A stretch of DNA of 64,000 nt, taken from the NCBI RefSeq assembly GCF_014652635.1, contig NZ_BMZE01000001.1, positions 237,206-301,205 of the forward strand, written 5' to 3'. The notes below the pieces were generated by a model, which was given only the letters and a program-made list of their open reading frames with translations, had not been told where the DNA came from and ran no database searches. Origin of the DNA: Devosia pacifica. Lineage in GTDB: Bacteria > Pseudomonadota > Alphaproteobacteria > Rhizobiales > Devosiaceae. The translations under genes were made by a program, and so were the position numbers. Below are positions 58,922 to 64,000 of the stretch, piece after piece (the stretch's first letter is position 1; every line of letters begins with the position of its first letter).

Positions 58922-59727
58922 CCCGATTTTTCTGCCAAGCGTATCTCGTTCCAGTACCCATCAAGCCTCTCGAGGCCAGCCTCGGCGACGTTGACGTTGT
59001 CTTCACCGGCACGCCGCTCGATATGCTGGAAACGCCGCGTGAACTTGCGATTGGCATCGCGAAGTGCAGCTTCCGGATCAACGCCATAGTGGCGCGCAAG
59101 ATTGGCGACGGAGAAGAGCAGGTCGCCAATCTCTTCGTGCACCGCAGCCGCCGAGCCATCACGCGCCGCCTCAACAACTTCATCGACCTCCTCACGGACT
59201 TTTTCGACAACTGAGGCACTGTTCGGCCAGTCGAAGCCGACCCGCGCAGCACGCTTCGCCAGCTTTTCGGCACGAACGAGCGCCGGCAGGTTGTTCGGTA
59301 CGTTGTCGAGCACAGACGCATCTTGATCGCGTGCAGCAGACTTGTTGGCGCGCTCGCTGGCCTTGATGGTTTCCCAGCGCACCGTAGCGGCATCGGCATC
59401 CTCGGCGCGGTTGTCTCCAAACACATGCGGGTGCCGGCGGATTAGCTTCGACGTTACCGCATAGATGACATCACCGATGTCGAAGAGACTTTGCTCTCGC
59501 GCTAACTGTGCATGATAGACCGACTGCAACAGCAGGTCGCCAAGCTCTTCGCAAAGATCCTCGTAGTCGGCGCGCTCAATGGCGTCGGCCACCTCATAGG
59601 CTTCCTCGATGGTGTAGTGGCGAATGCTCTCAAATGTCTGATCGAGATCCCACGGGCAACCATCGACGGGGTCCCGAAGGGCCGCCATGATCTCGATGAG
59701 ACGGGATAGCTCGCGTGACGGCTCCAT
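58918..59727 (-). CDS. mazG: Nucleoside triphosphate pyrophosphohydrolase MazG
   Basis: A 269-residue MazG with two all-alpha NTP pyrophosphohydrolase domains. The first begins DGCPWDLDQTFESIRHYTIEEAYE, cited as CPWDLDQTFESIRHYTIEE (near 24-43), with EELGDLLLQ. The second has EEVDEVVEA and EEIGDLLFSVANLARHYG (near 205). It clears non-canonical NTPs and can lower ppGpp. The start is 59727; the open frame continues upstream into the prophage but lacks similarity there. It is the last housekeeping gene before the element that begins about 80 bases upstream. Confidence 0.95.
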   Translation of the reverse strand: MEPSRELSRLIEIMAALRDPVDGCPWDLDQTFESIRHYTIEEAYEVADAIERADYEDLCEELGDLLLQSVYHAQLAREQSLFDIGDVIYAVTSKLIRRHPHVFGDNRAEDADAATVRWETIKASERANKSAARDQDASVLDNVPNNLPALVRAEKLAKRAARVGFDWPNSASVVEKVREEVDEVVEAARDGSAAAVHEEIGDLLFSVANLARHYGVDPEAALRDANRKFTRRFQHIERRAGEDNVNVAEAGLERLDGYWNEIRLAEKSG

Positions 59728-59808
59728 AGTTCTGGTCACCCCATTAAAGAATCGCGCCGGCAATTTAGCAGGGCGGCGGCTGGTTTGGCACCCCAACCCC
59801 ATACCTTT

Positions 59809-59836
59809 CGTTCGCATAATATATAGAATGGAGCCC
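59809..59836 (+). other. dif-like XerCD site, probable left attachment junction of the prophage
   Basis: Read left to right there is an 11-base XerC-like arm, CGTTCGCATAA (9 of 11 matches to the E. coli XerC arm), a 6-base centre TATATA (5 of 6), and an 11-base right arm GAATGGAGCCC that matches the XerD arm at only 3 positions. A good XerC arm joined to a degenerate XerD arm is what an integrative element that uses XerC exchange leaves at one end. It sits between mazG and the first phage gene and is the most AT-rich spot locally. Confidence 0.5.
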
Positions 59837-59848
59837 GAAACTCTCCCC

Positions 59849-59871
59849 TCTCCGGTGATGAAAACCGGAGA
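59849..59871 (+). promoter_or_regulatory. Hairpin that buries the ribosome site of the holin-like gene
   Basis: An 8-bp perfect stem (TCTCCGGT and ACCGGAGA) with loop GATGAAA lies directly before the first prophage gene. The 3' arm contains GGAG (59867-59870), which is the Shine-Dalgarno for the ATG at 59879, eight bases on. In folded mRNA the site would be paired, so translation of the lysis gene could be held low until the hairpin opens. Confidence 0.55.
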
Positions 59872-59878
59872 CAAATCA

Positions 59879-60070
59879 ATGACAAAGCAGATACGGGAAA
59901 ACGTTCTCATCCCGGTCTTGACGCGAGCGGGGACTGCGGCTGCGGCGTATCTGGTCGCGCAGGGAATGCCTGCCGATAGTGCGCACCAAGTCGCAATTGC
60001 GGTCACCGCTATTGGCCTTGTGATGGCCGACCTGTTCGCTGAATGGGTCGCGCGCCGGAGCGCCAAATAA
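59879..60070 (+). CDS. Holin-like small membrane protein (prophage)
   Basis: A 63-residue protein with two hydrophobic, alanine-rich segments (about residues 9-29 and 34-54) joined by a short turn (QGMPADSAHQ), a basic N-terminus (MTKQIR) and a basic tail (WVARRSAK). This is a small two-helix holin layout. The start at 59879 has GGAG eight bases upstream; in-frame ATGs at 59828 and 59858 lack one. Its stop overlaps the next start by one base. With the endolysin at 63211 it would form the lysis pair. The family assignment is by layout only. Confidence 0.6.
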   Translation: MTKQIRENVLIPVLTRAGTAAAAYLVAQGMPADSAHQVAIAVTAIGLVMADLFAEWVARRSAK

Positions 60071-60912
60071 TGGCGTGGCAATCGTGGACCGGTCAGTCCA
60101 ACAAAGAGGCCAACGCCTATCGTAAAAACAAGGAAGCGCTGGGCGGTGCCCGCATTAACCAGCGCAACCTCGATATTGCAGCGCAAGCCGGCATACTCGG
60201 CAAGGATAACAGCGGCAACACGGTGCGTCGTGACAGTCAGATCACGATGGACCGCAACGACAATATTGTTGAGGTGTATCGGGGCACCGGCGCGGGCACG
60301 GGCGGTGTGCGCTATGTGCCGGAAGGCCTGCCGCCTGAGCGCGGGCGGCCCATGGACGGAGCCGATTTATTGCGTCCGGGGGTTGTGTATGCGGGCCGCG
60401 GTCAGCCGCAGATTCCGGGTGTGGAACGTGTACCGGGCACCACTCGGGTTCGCACGGCCCCTGTTGGCGGCGGGGCCGGTAATCGCGTTGTGACAACGAA
60501 TGTCACAGGGCGAAATAAGAACAAGGGCGTTGCCCCTTGGCCTGAAATGCAAACGCCTCCGAATGAAGAGTTCGTTATGCCGGATGGGCCCATCGAAATG
60601 GAAAGCCCAACCGTTATGCGCGGGAAGCCGTTTCCGTTCGGTCCGTTTCCATTCGAGCTAAACCCGTATGTGCCGGGTGGTCAGGTGATGGAGGACGAAC
60701 TCGGCGAGTCCGAGTTCCTGAACCCCACGTGGTTTGCGCAATGGGGCGCGGCGCTCGGGCATATTTCTTGGAACGTGGATAGAGCGAAGGATTTCGTGGG
60801 GCGCACGTTCATCAAGGACCCAATCGATACGTTCATCGAGGGGGTCCCGGATATGCCCGGAGAGCCGGAGCATTTCTCGCCCATCTCAGGCTGGTTCTTA
60901 GGTCAGAACTGA
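60070..60912 (+). CDS. Prophage protein of unknown function (candidate DNA pilot/minor protein)
   Basis: A 280-residue protein that I do not recognise. It starts at ATG 60070, sharing one base with the upstream stop (TAATG). The N-terminal 50 residues are helical and polar (MAWQSWTGQSNKEANAYRKN, then KEALGGARINQRNLDIAAQAG). The middle is rich in G, R, P and V, and the C-terminal 90 residues are proline- and aromatic-rich (GKPFPFGPFPFELNPYVPGG). The helical start recalls microvirus pilot proteins, but that is weak. It lies upstream of the capsid gene, unlike phiX174 H. Confidence 0.7.
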   Translation: MAWQSWTGQSNKEANAYRKNKEALGGARINQRNLDIAAQAGILGKDNSGNTVRRDSQITMDRNDNIVEVYRGTGAGTGGVRYVPEGLPPERGRPMDGADLLRPGVVYAGRGQPQIPGVERVPGTTRVRTAPVGGGAGNRVVTTNVTGRNKNKGVAPWPEMQTPPNEEFVMPDGPIEMESPTVMRGKPFPFGPFPFELNPYVPGGQVMEDELGESEFLNPTWFAQWGAALGHISWNVDRAKDFVGRTFIKDPIDTFIEGVPDMPGEPEHFSPISGWFLGQN

Positions 60913-60987
60913 CATGAGGGTTCCAGCTAAAAAGGCAAAGGCCAGCATAAGGATAATCAGTCGGGCGAAACCCGAAACAATATTCAT
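60898..60987 (-). CDS. Possible antisense 29-residue membrane peptide
   Basis: The reverse strand encodes a 29-residue peptide with a continuous hydrophobic helix (ARLIILMLAFAFLAGTLM, residues 8-25). Its ATG follows GGAGGA by eight bases, a textbook ribosome site. It lies opposite the end of the 280-residue gene and the gap before the basic protein. The ribosome site is part of the short palindrome GAGGTCCTC, so it may simply mirror the forward site of the 29-residue basic gene. Real expression is uncertain. Confidence 0.25.
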   Translation of the reverse strand: MNIVSGFARLIILMLAFAFLAGTLMSVLT

Positions 60988-61006
60988 CTGCGAGGTCCTC
61001 CAATGA
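60914..61006 (+). CDS. Possible 30-residue prophage leader or small protein
   Basis: A short frame begins two bases after the stop of the 280-residue gene and ends in ATGA, overlapping the start of the basic protein gene at 61003. The product is moderately basic (seven K or R) with one cysteine and no recognisable domain. It has no convincing ribosome site; TTAGG lies too far upstream. Its interlocking ends suggest that it is translated by reinitiation, or that it is a chance frame. Confidence 0.25.
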   Translation: MRVPAKKAKASIRIISRAKPETIFICEVLQ

Positions 61007-61092
61007 GACCCCGCAAATGTAAGGGCTGCGCGCGGCGGCGACAAGCCATTGCGCGCATGTGGAAGAAGATCAAACGGAAAGGTTCAAAATGA
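61003..61092 (+). CDS. Very basic 29-residue protein, candidate J-like DNA-packaging protein (prophage)
   Basis: The peptide has 14 K or R among 29 residues, no acidic residue, and a CxxC pair (KCKGCARRR, residues 5-13) followed by MWKKIKRKGSK. The start at 61003 has GAGG nine bases upstream, and the stop overlaps the capsid start (ATGA at 61089-61092). In phiX174 the 37-residue basic J protein, which neutralises packaged ssDNA, is encoded immediately before capsid gene F. Size, charge and position all match. It is easily missed by gene callers. Function is inferred from this synteny and composition. Confidence 0.65.
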   Translation: MRPRKCKGCARRRQAIARMWKKIKRKGSK

Positions 61093-62726
61093 ACGGCGTG
61101 AATCGTCAACATACGGCACCGATACAGGTGCCACGCACACAGCGTCCCCACGGGATTTCGTGGTTTACGTCTGTGCCAGCCGGGAAAATGGTCCCGGTCG
61201 GTTATATCCCGATGTTTCGCGAAGATGCGATGCGCGGAAGCGTCCGCATCACAGTCGAAATGCAGGAAACAAAAGAACTCCTGATGAATCCGGTCGTGCT
61301 CCGGGCACGGGCCTACTGTGTGCCGTGGCTGGCGCTCGAACGTTTCGAGGGAAGCCGCGATCAGTTCGACCGCTCTTATATGGGGCAACCCAAGGTCGAA
61401 GGCGGCACCGTTGTGCCGTTCATCGAAACGGCACTGTTCGGAACGCATGGCAGTAAAGAAGTTTATGTGGCTATGGGCATGCACGGCAAAGCCGACGACA
61501 TGGTTAATACCATGCCGCTAGAAAGCTATAATGCGGTCTGGAACTTCCTCGCCGAAAACCGGTCCAAGGAAATCGAGAAGCGTACGCGCCTCGATGACAC
61601 ACTGGCACCGGCGTTTTGGCCGCGTTCGCGGTTTGAGCACGTTGTACCGGACTTTGATCAAGCCGTGATTGACGGCGAAATTAGCCTCAACATGGTGCAG
61701 GGTGGGCTTCAGCTGCGCGGGATCGGTAGGTCCGGCTCCTCGGTGACGCTGAGTGGAGTGCGCACGAACGAGAGCGCAGTGGAGGGAGACGGCACGGTTG
61801 TTTATGACCGGGCCTTCAGGACAACGGACCCGAACGGGCCGCTGACGTTTGAGGTGGACGAAAGCACCGGGCGCCCGAAAATCTTCGCTGAGATGGAGGC
61901 GGGCGGCATCTCGGTGTCGTTGTCCAACCTCGAACTGGCGAAGAAAACGCAAGCCTTCGCGGCAATGCGCCAGCGGTACGAGGGCATTGATGACGAGTAT
62001 ATTATCGACATGCTCATGGATGGCCTGACAATCCCCGATCAGGCTTTAAAGCAGCCATTTATGGTCGCGGATAAGTCGGTGCGGTTCAGTCAGGTCAAGC
62101 GTTATGCGTCTGACAGCGGTAACCTGGCGGAAAGCGCAGTCACAGGCGGCGCGATCATTGACCTGCCGCTACGTGTGCCCAAGCTCAACACAGGCGGCAC
62201 AATTATCGTCGTGGTTGAGTGTGTGCCGGAACAATTGTTCGAGCGCCAGCAGGACCCGTTCTTGCATCTGCAGTCGCAGGACGATCTGCCAGAGTTCCTG
62301 CGCGACTATCTTGATCCGGAAAAGGTCGAGATTGTGACTAAGGCACAAATCGACACTGATCATAGTGCGCCGGACGAAACGTTCGGTTATGCGCCGCTGA
62401 ACTGGAAGTGGACCAGTCAAGGGCCGCGTATCGGCGGCAAGTTCTACCGTCCGGAGGTCGATGCAGCTTTTGATGAAGAGCGTCAGCGAATTTGGGCAAT
62501 CGAGACAGAGGACCCAATTCTGTCCGAAGATTTCTATCTGGTCTCGGACATTCACACGAAGCCGTTTCTCGATCCCGACAGTGACCCGTTCGAGGCGACG
62601 ATTGTCGGCGCAACGGTCATGACCGGGAATACCGTTTTCGGTGGCAAGCTCATCGAGGCGACGGGCAATTACGACAAGGTGCTTGAAAAGGCACCGCAGG
62701 AGCGCATCGAAAAGGACGCTGAGTAA
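61089..62726 (+). CDS. Microviridae-like major capsid protein (F/VP1)
   Basis: A 545-residue protein starting at 61089, six bases after GGAAAGG; an in-frame ATG at 61059 lies inside the basic gene and is rejected. Residues 22-86 resemble the first strands of microvirus VP1 (PAGKMVPVGYIPMFREDAM, then LLMNPVVLRARAYCVPWLAL). SYNAVWNFLAENR at about 146-158 matches the family YNxxWNxxxR helix. SLSNLELAKKTQAFAAMRQR at 276-295, followed by DDEYIIDML and PDQALKQP, matches the family helix before its DARLQRP motif. It would form a T=1 jelly-roll shell. Divergent, so the call is strong but not certain. Confidence 0.75.
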   Translation: MNGVNRQHTAPIQVPRTQRPHGISWFTSVPAGKMVPVGYIPMFREDAMRGSVRITVEMQETKELLMNPVVLRARAYCVPWLALERFEGSRDQFDRSYMGQPKVEGGTVVPFIETALFGTHGSKEVYVAMGMHGKADDMVNTMPLESYNAVWNFLAENRSKEIEKRTRLDDTLAPAFWPRSRFEHVVPDFDQAVIDGEISLNMVQGGLQLRGIGRSGSSVTLSGVRTNESAVEGDGTVVYDRAFRTTDPNGPLTFEVDESTGRPKIFAEMEAGGISVSLSNLELAKKTQAFAAMRQRYEGIDDEYIIDMLMDGLTIPDQALKQPFMVADKSVRFSQVKRYASDSGNLAESAVTGGAIIDLPLRVPKLNTGGTIIVVVECVPEQLFERQQDPFLHLQSQDDLPEFLRDYLDPEKVEIVTKAQIDTDHSAPDETFGYAPLNWKWTSQGPRIGGKFYRPEVDAAFDEERQRIWAIETEDPILSEDFYLVSDIHTKPFLDPDSDPFEATIVGATVMTGNTVFGGKLIEATGNYDKVLEKAPQERIEKDAE

Positions 62727-63359
62727 ATGGTCAAGAAGATCGGAAATCTCCGCAAGTGGCGTCAGCTACAGCCCGGTGAGGGTCTGACGCTGCAGGGGAA
62801 ACCCTATCGCAGGATCAAGCTGGAGCTAAATGCGACCAGCGCAACGGCGGTGTACGCTCTGTACACCGCAAAGGACGGTGAAGAGGTCGGAACCTTCCTC
62901 GCAAACGTGGAAGGGGCCGAAACCATCGAGTTCGCGGCGTACGGCGATGTCGACCTGACGTTCTTGGGCGAAGGCGAAGTCTATTACGCGACGGACGATG
63001 GCGACAAGCGGAGCTTCAACAACCCGCATGCGGTGAATTTCACCAAGATCGCAACGCGCCGCTCCCGCAATCCTGAACTCGAAATGATGATGTTCAAGAT
63101 GGAGCAAAACATGCAAGCGCGCATGGATCGGCAATTAGCCGAAGCCATGCGCATGAATGCGGCAAGGGCCGAAGCCGAAGGCGCGGACCCGGAAACCGGA
63201 GAAATCGACGATGGTGAAGTCGATAATGACGTTGATCAAGGAGCGTCAGGCGAGGCAACGAGCGGAACGGGCGGTGATAGCCCACAGGCCGACGAAAGGG
63301 AGGCCGGAAGCACCGGAACCGGAACAACCGTTTCCGGCGGATCAACCGCTACCAAGTAA
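62727..63359 (+). CDS. Prophage protein with beta-rich head and acidic low-complexity tail (spike or scaffold candidate)
   Basis: A 210-residue protein whose ATG follows the capsid stop with no gap. Residues 1-105 look like a beta domain (FLANVEGAETIEFAAYGDVD, YYATDDGDKRSF). Residues 112-150 form a methionine-rich helix (MMMFKMEQNMQARMDRQLAE). Residues 150-210 are an acidic, glycine- and threonine-rich tail. In phiX174 the gene after F encodes spike G; the position makes a spike or accessory capsid protein possible. The helix and acidic tail could equally suit a scaffold. I do not recognise the family. Confidence 0.7.
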   Translation: MVKKIGNLRKWRQLQPGEGLTLQGKPYRRIKLELNATSATAVYALYTAKDGEEVGTFLANVEGAETIEFAAYGDVDLTFLGEGEVYYATDDGDKRSFNNPHAVNFTKIATRRSRNPELEMMMFKMEQNMQARMDRQLAEAMRMNAARAEAEGADPETGEIDDGEVDNDVDQGASGEATSGTGGDSPQADEREAGSTGTGTTVSGGSTATK

Positions 63360-63822
63360 CTTCCAAGACGCACTCAGGGGAATGGCCGACCGGCCATTCC
63401 TCCAGTCTCGCAAGTGGCTCGAACAACAGTGGCGAGCCGACTGGACGGGTTCGCATCCCGATGTACGGGAGTTCGAGCGCTTGTTTATCAAGCGGCTGGT
63501 GAAGATCGGTGTCCCGATGTTCACGCATGAGTGCGTCAGAAGCAACGAGCGCCAAGCGGATTTGCTGGCGCTCGGACACAGCAAGGCAGGCCCCGGCCAA
63601 AGTGCACACAACTTTGGGTGTGCAATCGATCTCGTGCACTCAACTAAGGCATGGGGCCTTTCGGAAAAGCAATGGGCTCTCATTGGGCACATTGGCAAGG
63701 AACTGGCCACGCAACGCGGCTTCGAGGTCGTGTGGGGTGGCGACTGGAACTTTTACGACCCAGCTCACTGGGAGCTGGCGAACTGGCGTGAGCTAAAGGA
63801 GCAATACCCATGGCCGAAGTAA
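63211..63822 (+). CDS. Peptidase M15-family endolysin (prophage)
   Basis: A 203-residue D-Ala-D-Ala carboxypeptidase or L-Ala-D-Glu endopeptidase-like enzyme. The zinc site is seen in SAHNFGCAIDLV (histidine and aspartate) and DPAHWEL (histidine), with the catalytic acid in VVWGGDW. The first 60 residues are basic and proline-rich, with no export signal, so it would need the holin. The start at 63211 has GGAG nine bases upstream and lies 149 bases inside the previous gene in another frame; ATG 63157 is less well placed. Such deep overlap is typical of microviruses. Confidence 0.85.
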   Translation: MVKSIMTLIKERQARQRAERAVIAHRPTKGRPEAPEPEQPFPADQPLPSNFQDALRGMADRPFLQSRKWLEQQWRADWTGSHPDVREFERLFIKRLVKIGVPMFTHECVRSNERQADLLALGHSKAGPGQSAHNFGCAIDLVHSTKAWGLSEKQWALIGHIGKELATQRGFEVVWGGDWNFYDPAHWELANWRELKEQYPWPK

Positions 63823-63977
63823 GTGTGATCACCGACAAGAAAGCTCTGCTGAACTGGCGGACAAACCACGACCTGCACGTGCTGCTGATCATGAAGCAGC
63901 ACAAGCTGACGAAAAGCCAGGCCTTGGTGCAGGCATATCATGAAGGCGCTGAGGGCCTGAATAAGCGGCTGGCATAA
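63810..63977 (+). CDS. Small 55-residue prophage protein of unknown function
   Basis: This frame starts at ATG 63810, overlapping the last 13 bases of the endolysin gene, and ends at 63977. An AAAGGAGC sequence nine or so bases upstream is an excellent ribosome site. The product is helical and slightly basic (ALLNWRTNHDLHVLLIMKQH then KLTKSQALVQAYHEG). The second half could be a small helix-turn-helix, but I do not recognise a family. The compact placement argues that it is a real gene. The last 23 bases of the window after it hold no recognisable feature. Confidence 0.65.
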   Translation: MAEVSVITDKKALLNWRTNHDLHVLLIMKQHKLTKSQALVQAYHEGAEGLNKRLA

Positions 63978-64000
63978 CGCCAGACAAGAGGCGCGGCGCA

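Larger units (their letters stand above)
59809..64000 (+). mobile_element. Integrated microvirus-like (Microviridae-type) prophage, left part; runs off the right edge
   Basis: A compact run of same-strand genes with 1-base, 4-base and 149-base overlaps follows the last core gene. It includes a holin-like protein, a very basic 29-residue protein, a phiX174-F-like major capsid protein and an M15 endolysin. No integrase, terminase, portal or tail gene is present, consistent with a small tailless ssDNA phage that borrows host recombinases. A replication initiator (HUH/Rep) is expected beyond 64000. A chimeric assembly of host and phage DNA is the main alternative. Confidence 0.7.

Noticed and set aside
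59814..59829. AT-rich CGCATAATATATAGAA stretch as a sigma70 promoter for the prophage
   Set aside because: The TATAAT-like words have no -35 element at 16-18 bases; TTGGCA at 59785 is too far away. The dif-like reading explains more positions, though a promoter is not excluded.
59728..60186. Open - strand frame extending mazG upstream by about 150 residues into the prophage
   Set aside because: MazG family similarity begins at residue 1 of the 59727 start; the extension has no similarity and lies opposite the holin-like and next genes.
61059..61088. Upstream ATG at 61059 as the capsid start
   Set aside because: It would fall inside the basic protein gene and lacks a ribosome site, whereas 61089 has GGAAAGG six bases upstream and an ATGA junction.
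1..64000. CRISPR arrays, insertion sequences or defence systems
   Set aside because: No regularly spaced direct repeats, transposase genes or recognisable defence genes were found in the reading.

Overview
The window is a GC-rich alphaproteobacterial chromosome segment. Its gene order (recG-sdhE-mfd, purN-purM-perM-hdaA-ppk-ppx-rnd-aspS, the pdhABC/lpd/lipA cluster with fused ispDF and cinA, and dusB-ntrB-ntrC-ntrY-ntrX-hfq-hflX-mazG) is the kind found in Hyphomicrobiales (Rhizobiales). I cannot fix the genus; a Devosia-like member would fit. Nearly everything from 1 to about 59.7 kb is compact core genome, mostly on the + strand, with no gene-free gap above 300 bases.

Layout. 1-5.4 kb: recG (cut by the left edge), sdhE and mfd (repair and flavoprotein assembly). 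5.5-12 kb: an IalB-like exported protein, a UbiH-type hydroxylase, TerC, a quinone oxidoreductase, an orphan with a ParB-like motif, a divergent LysR/epimerase pair and tRNA-Ser(UGA). 12-17 kb: hrpB and the 5-oxoprolinase operon pxpB-pxpC-pxpA. 17-23 kb: a potassium-channel-like protein with a zinc ribbon, a glycosyltransferase, a cell-wall hydrolase lipoprotein, a DUF883-like protein, chorismate mutase, a GNAT protein, gatB and an EamA transporter. 23-34 kb: purine genes purM and purN with a small P-loop protein between them, perM-like, hdaA, polyphosphate enzymes ppk and ppx, rnd and aspS. 34-38.7 kb: a CSS-EAL phosphodiesterase, a fused malic enzyme and an FtsB-like divisome protein. 38.8-47.8 kb: pyruvate dehydrogenase E1alpha, E1beta, E2 and E3, with lipA supplying the lipoyl cofactor and a COQ10-like protein. 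47.8-49.5 kb: cinA and ispDF. 49.7-59.7 kb: the nitrogen-control operon, then hfq, hflX and mazG.

The unusual part is 59.8 kb to the right edge. Directly upstream of mazG there is a site with a good XerC arm of a dif sequence and a poor XerD arm. A tightly packed set of + strand genes unlike the neighbouring housekeeping genes follows. It has a holin-like protein, a 280-residue unknown, a 29-residue very basic protein, a 545-residue protein that reads as a Microviridae (phiX174-type) major capsid protein, a 210-residue protein with an acidic tail, an M15 peptidase endolysin whose start overlaps the previous gene, and a 55-residue protein. The small basic protein followed immediately by the capsid gene is the J-F arrangement of phiX174. 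I read this as the left part of an integrated single-stranded-DNA microvirus, probably inserted at the chromosomal dif site by host XerC/XerD. Its replication initiator and right end lie beyond the window.

Independent support for a nearby dif: every copy I found of the FtsK-orienting octamer GGGNAGGG (fourteen, by eye) lies on the + strand and points right, towards that site.
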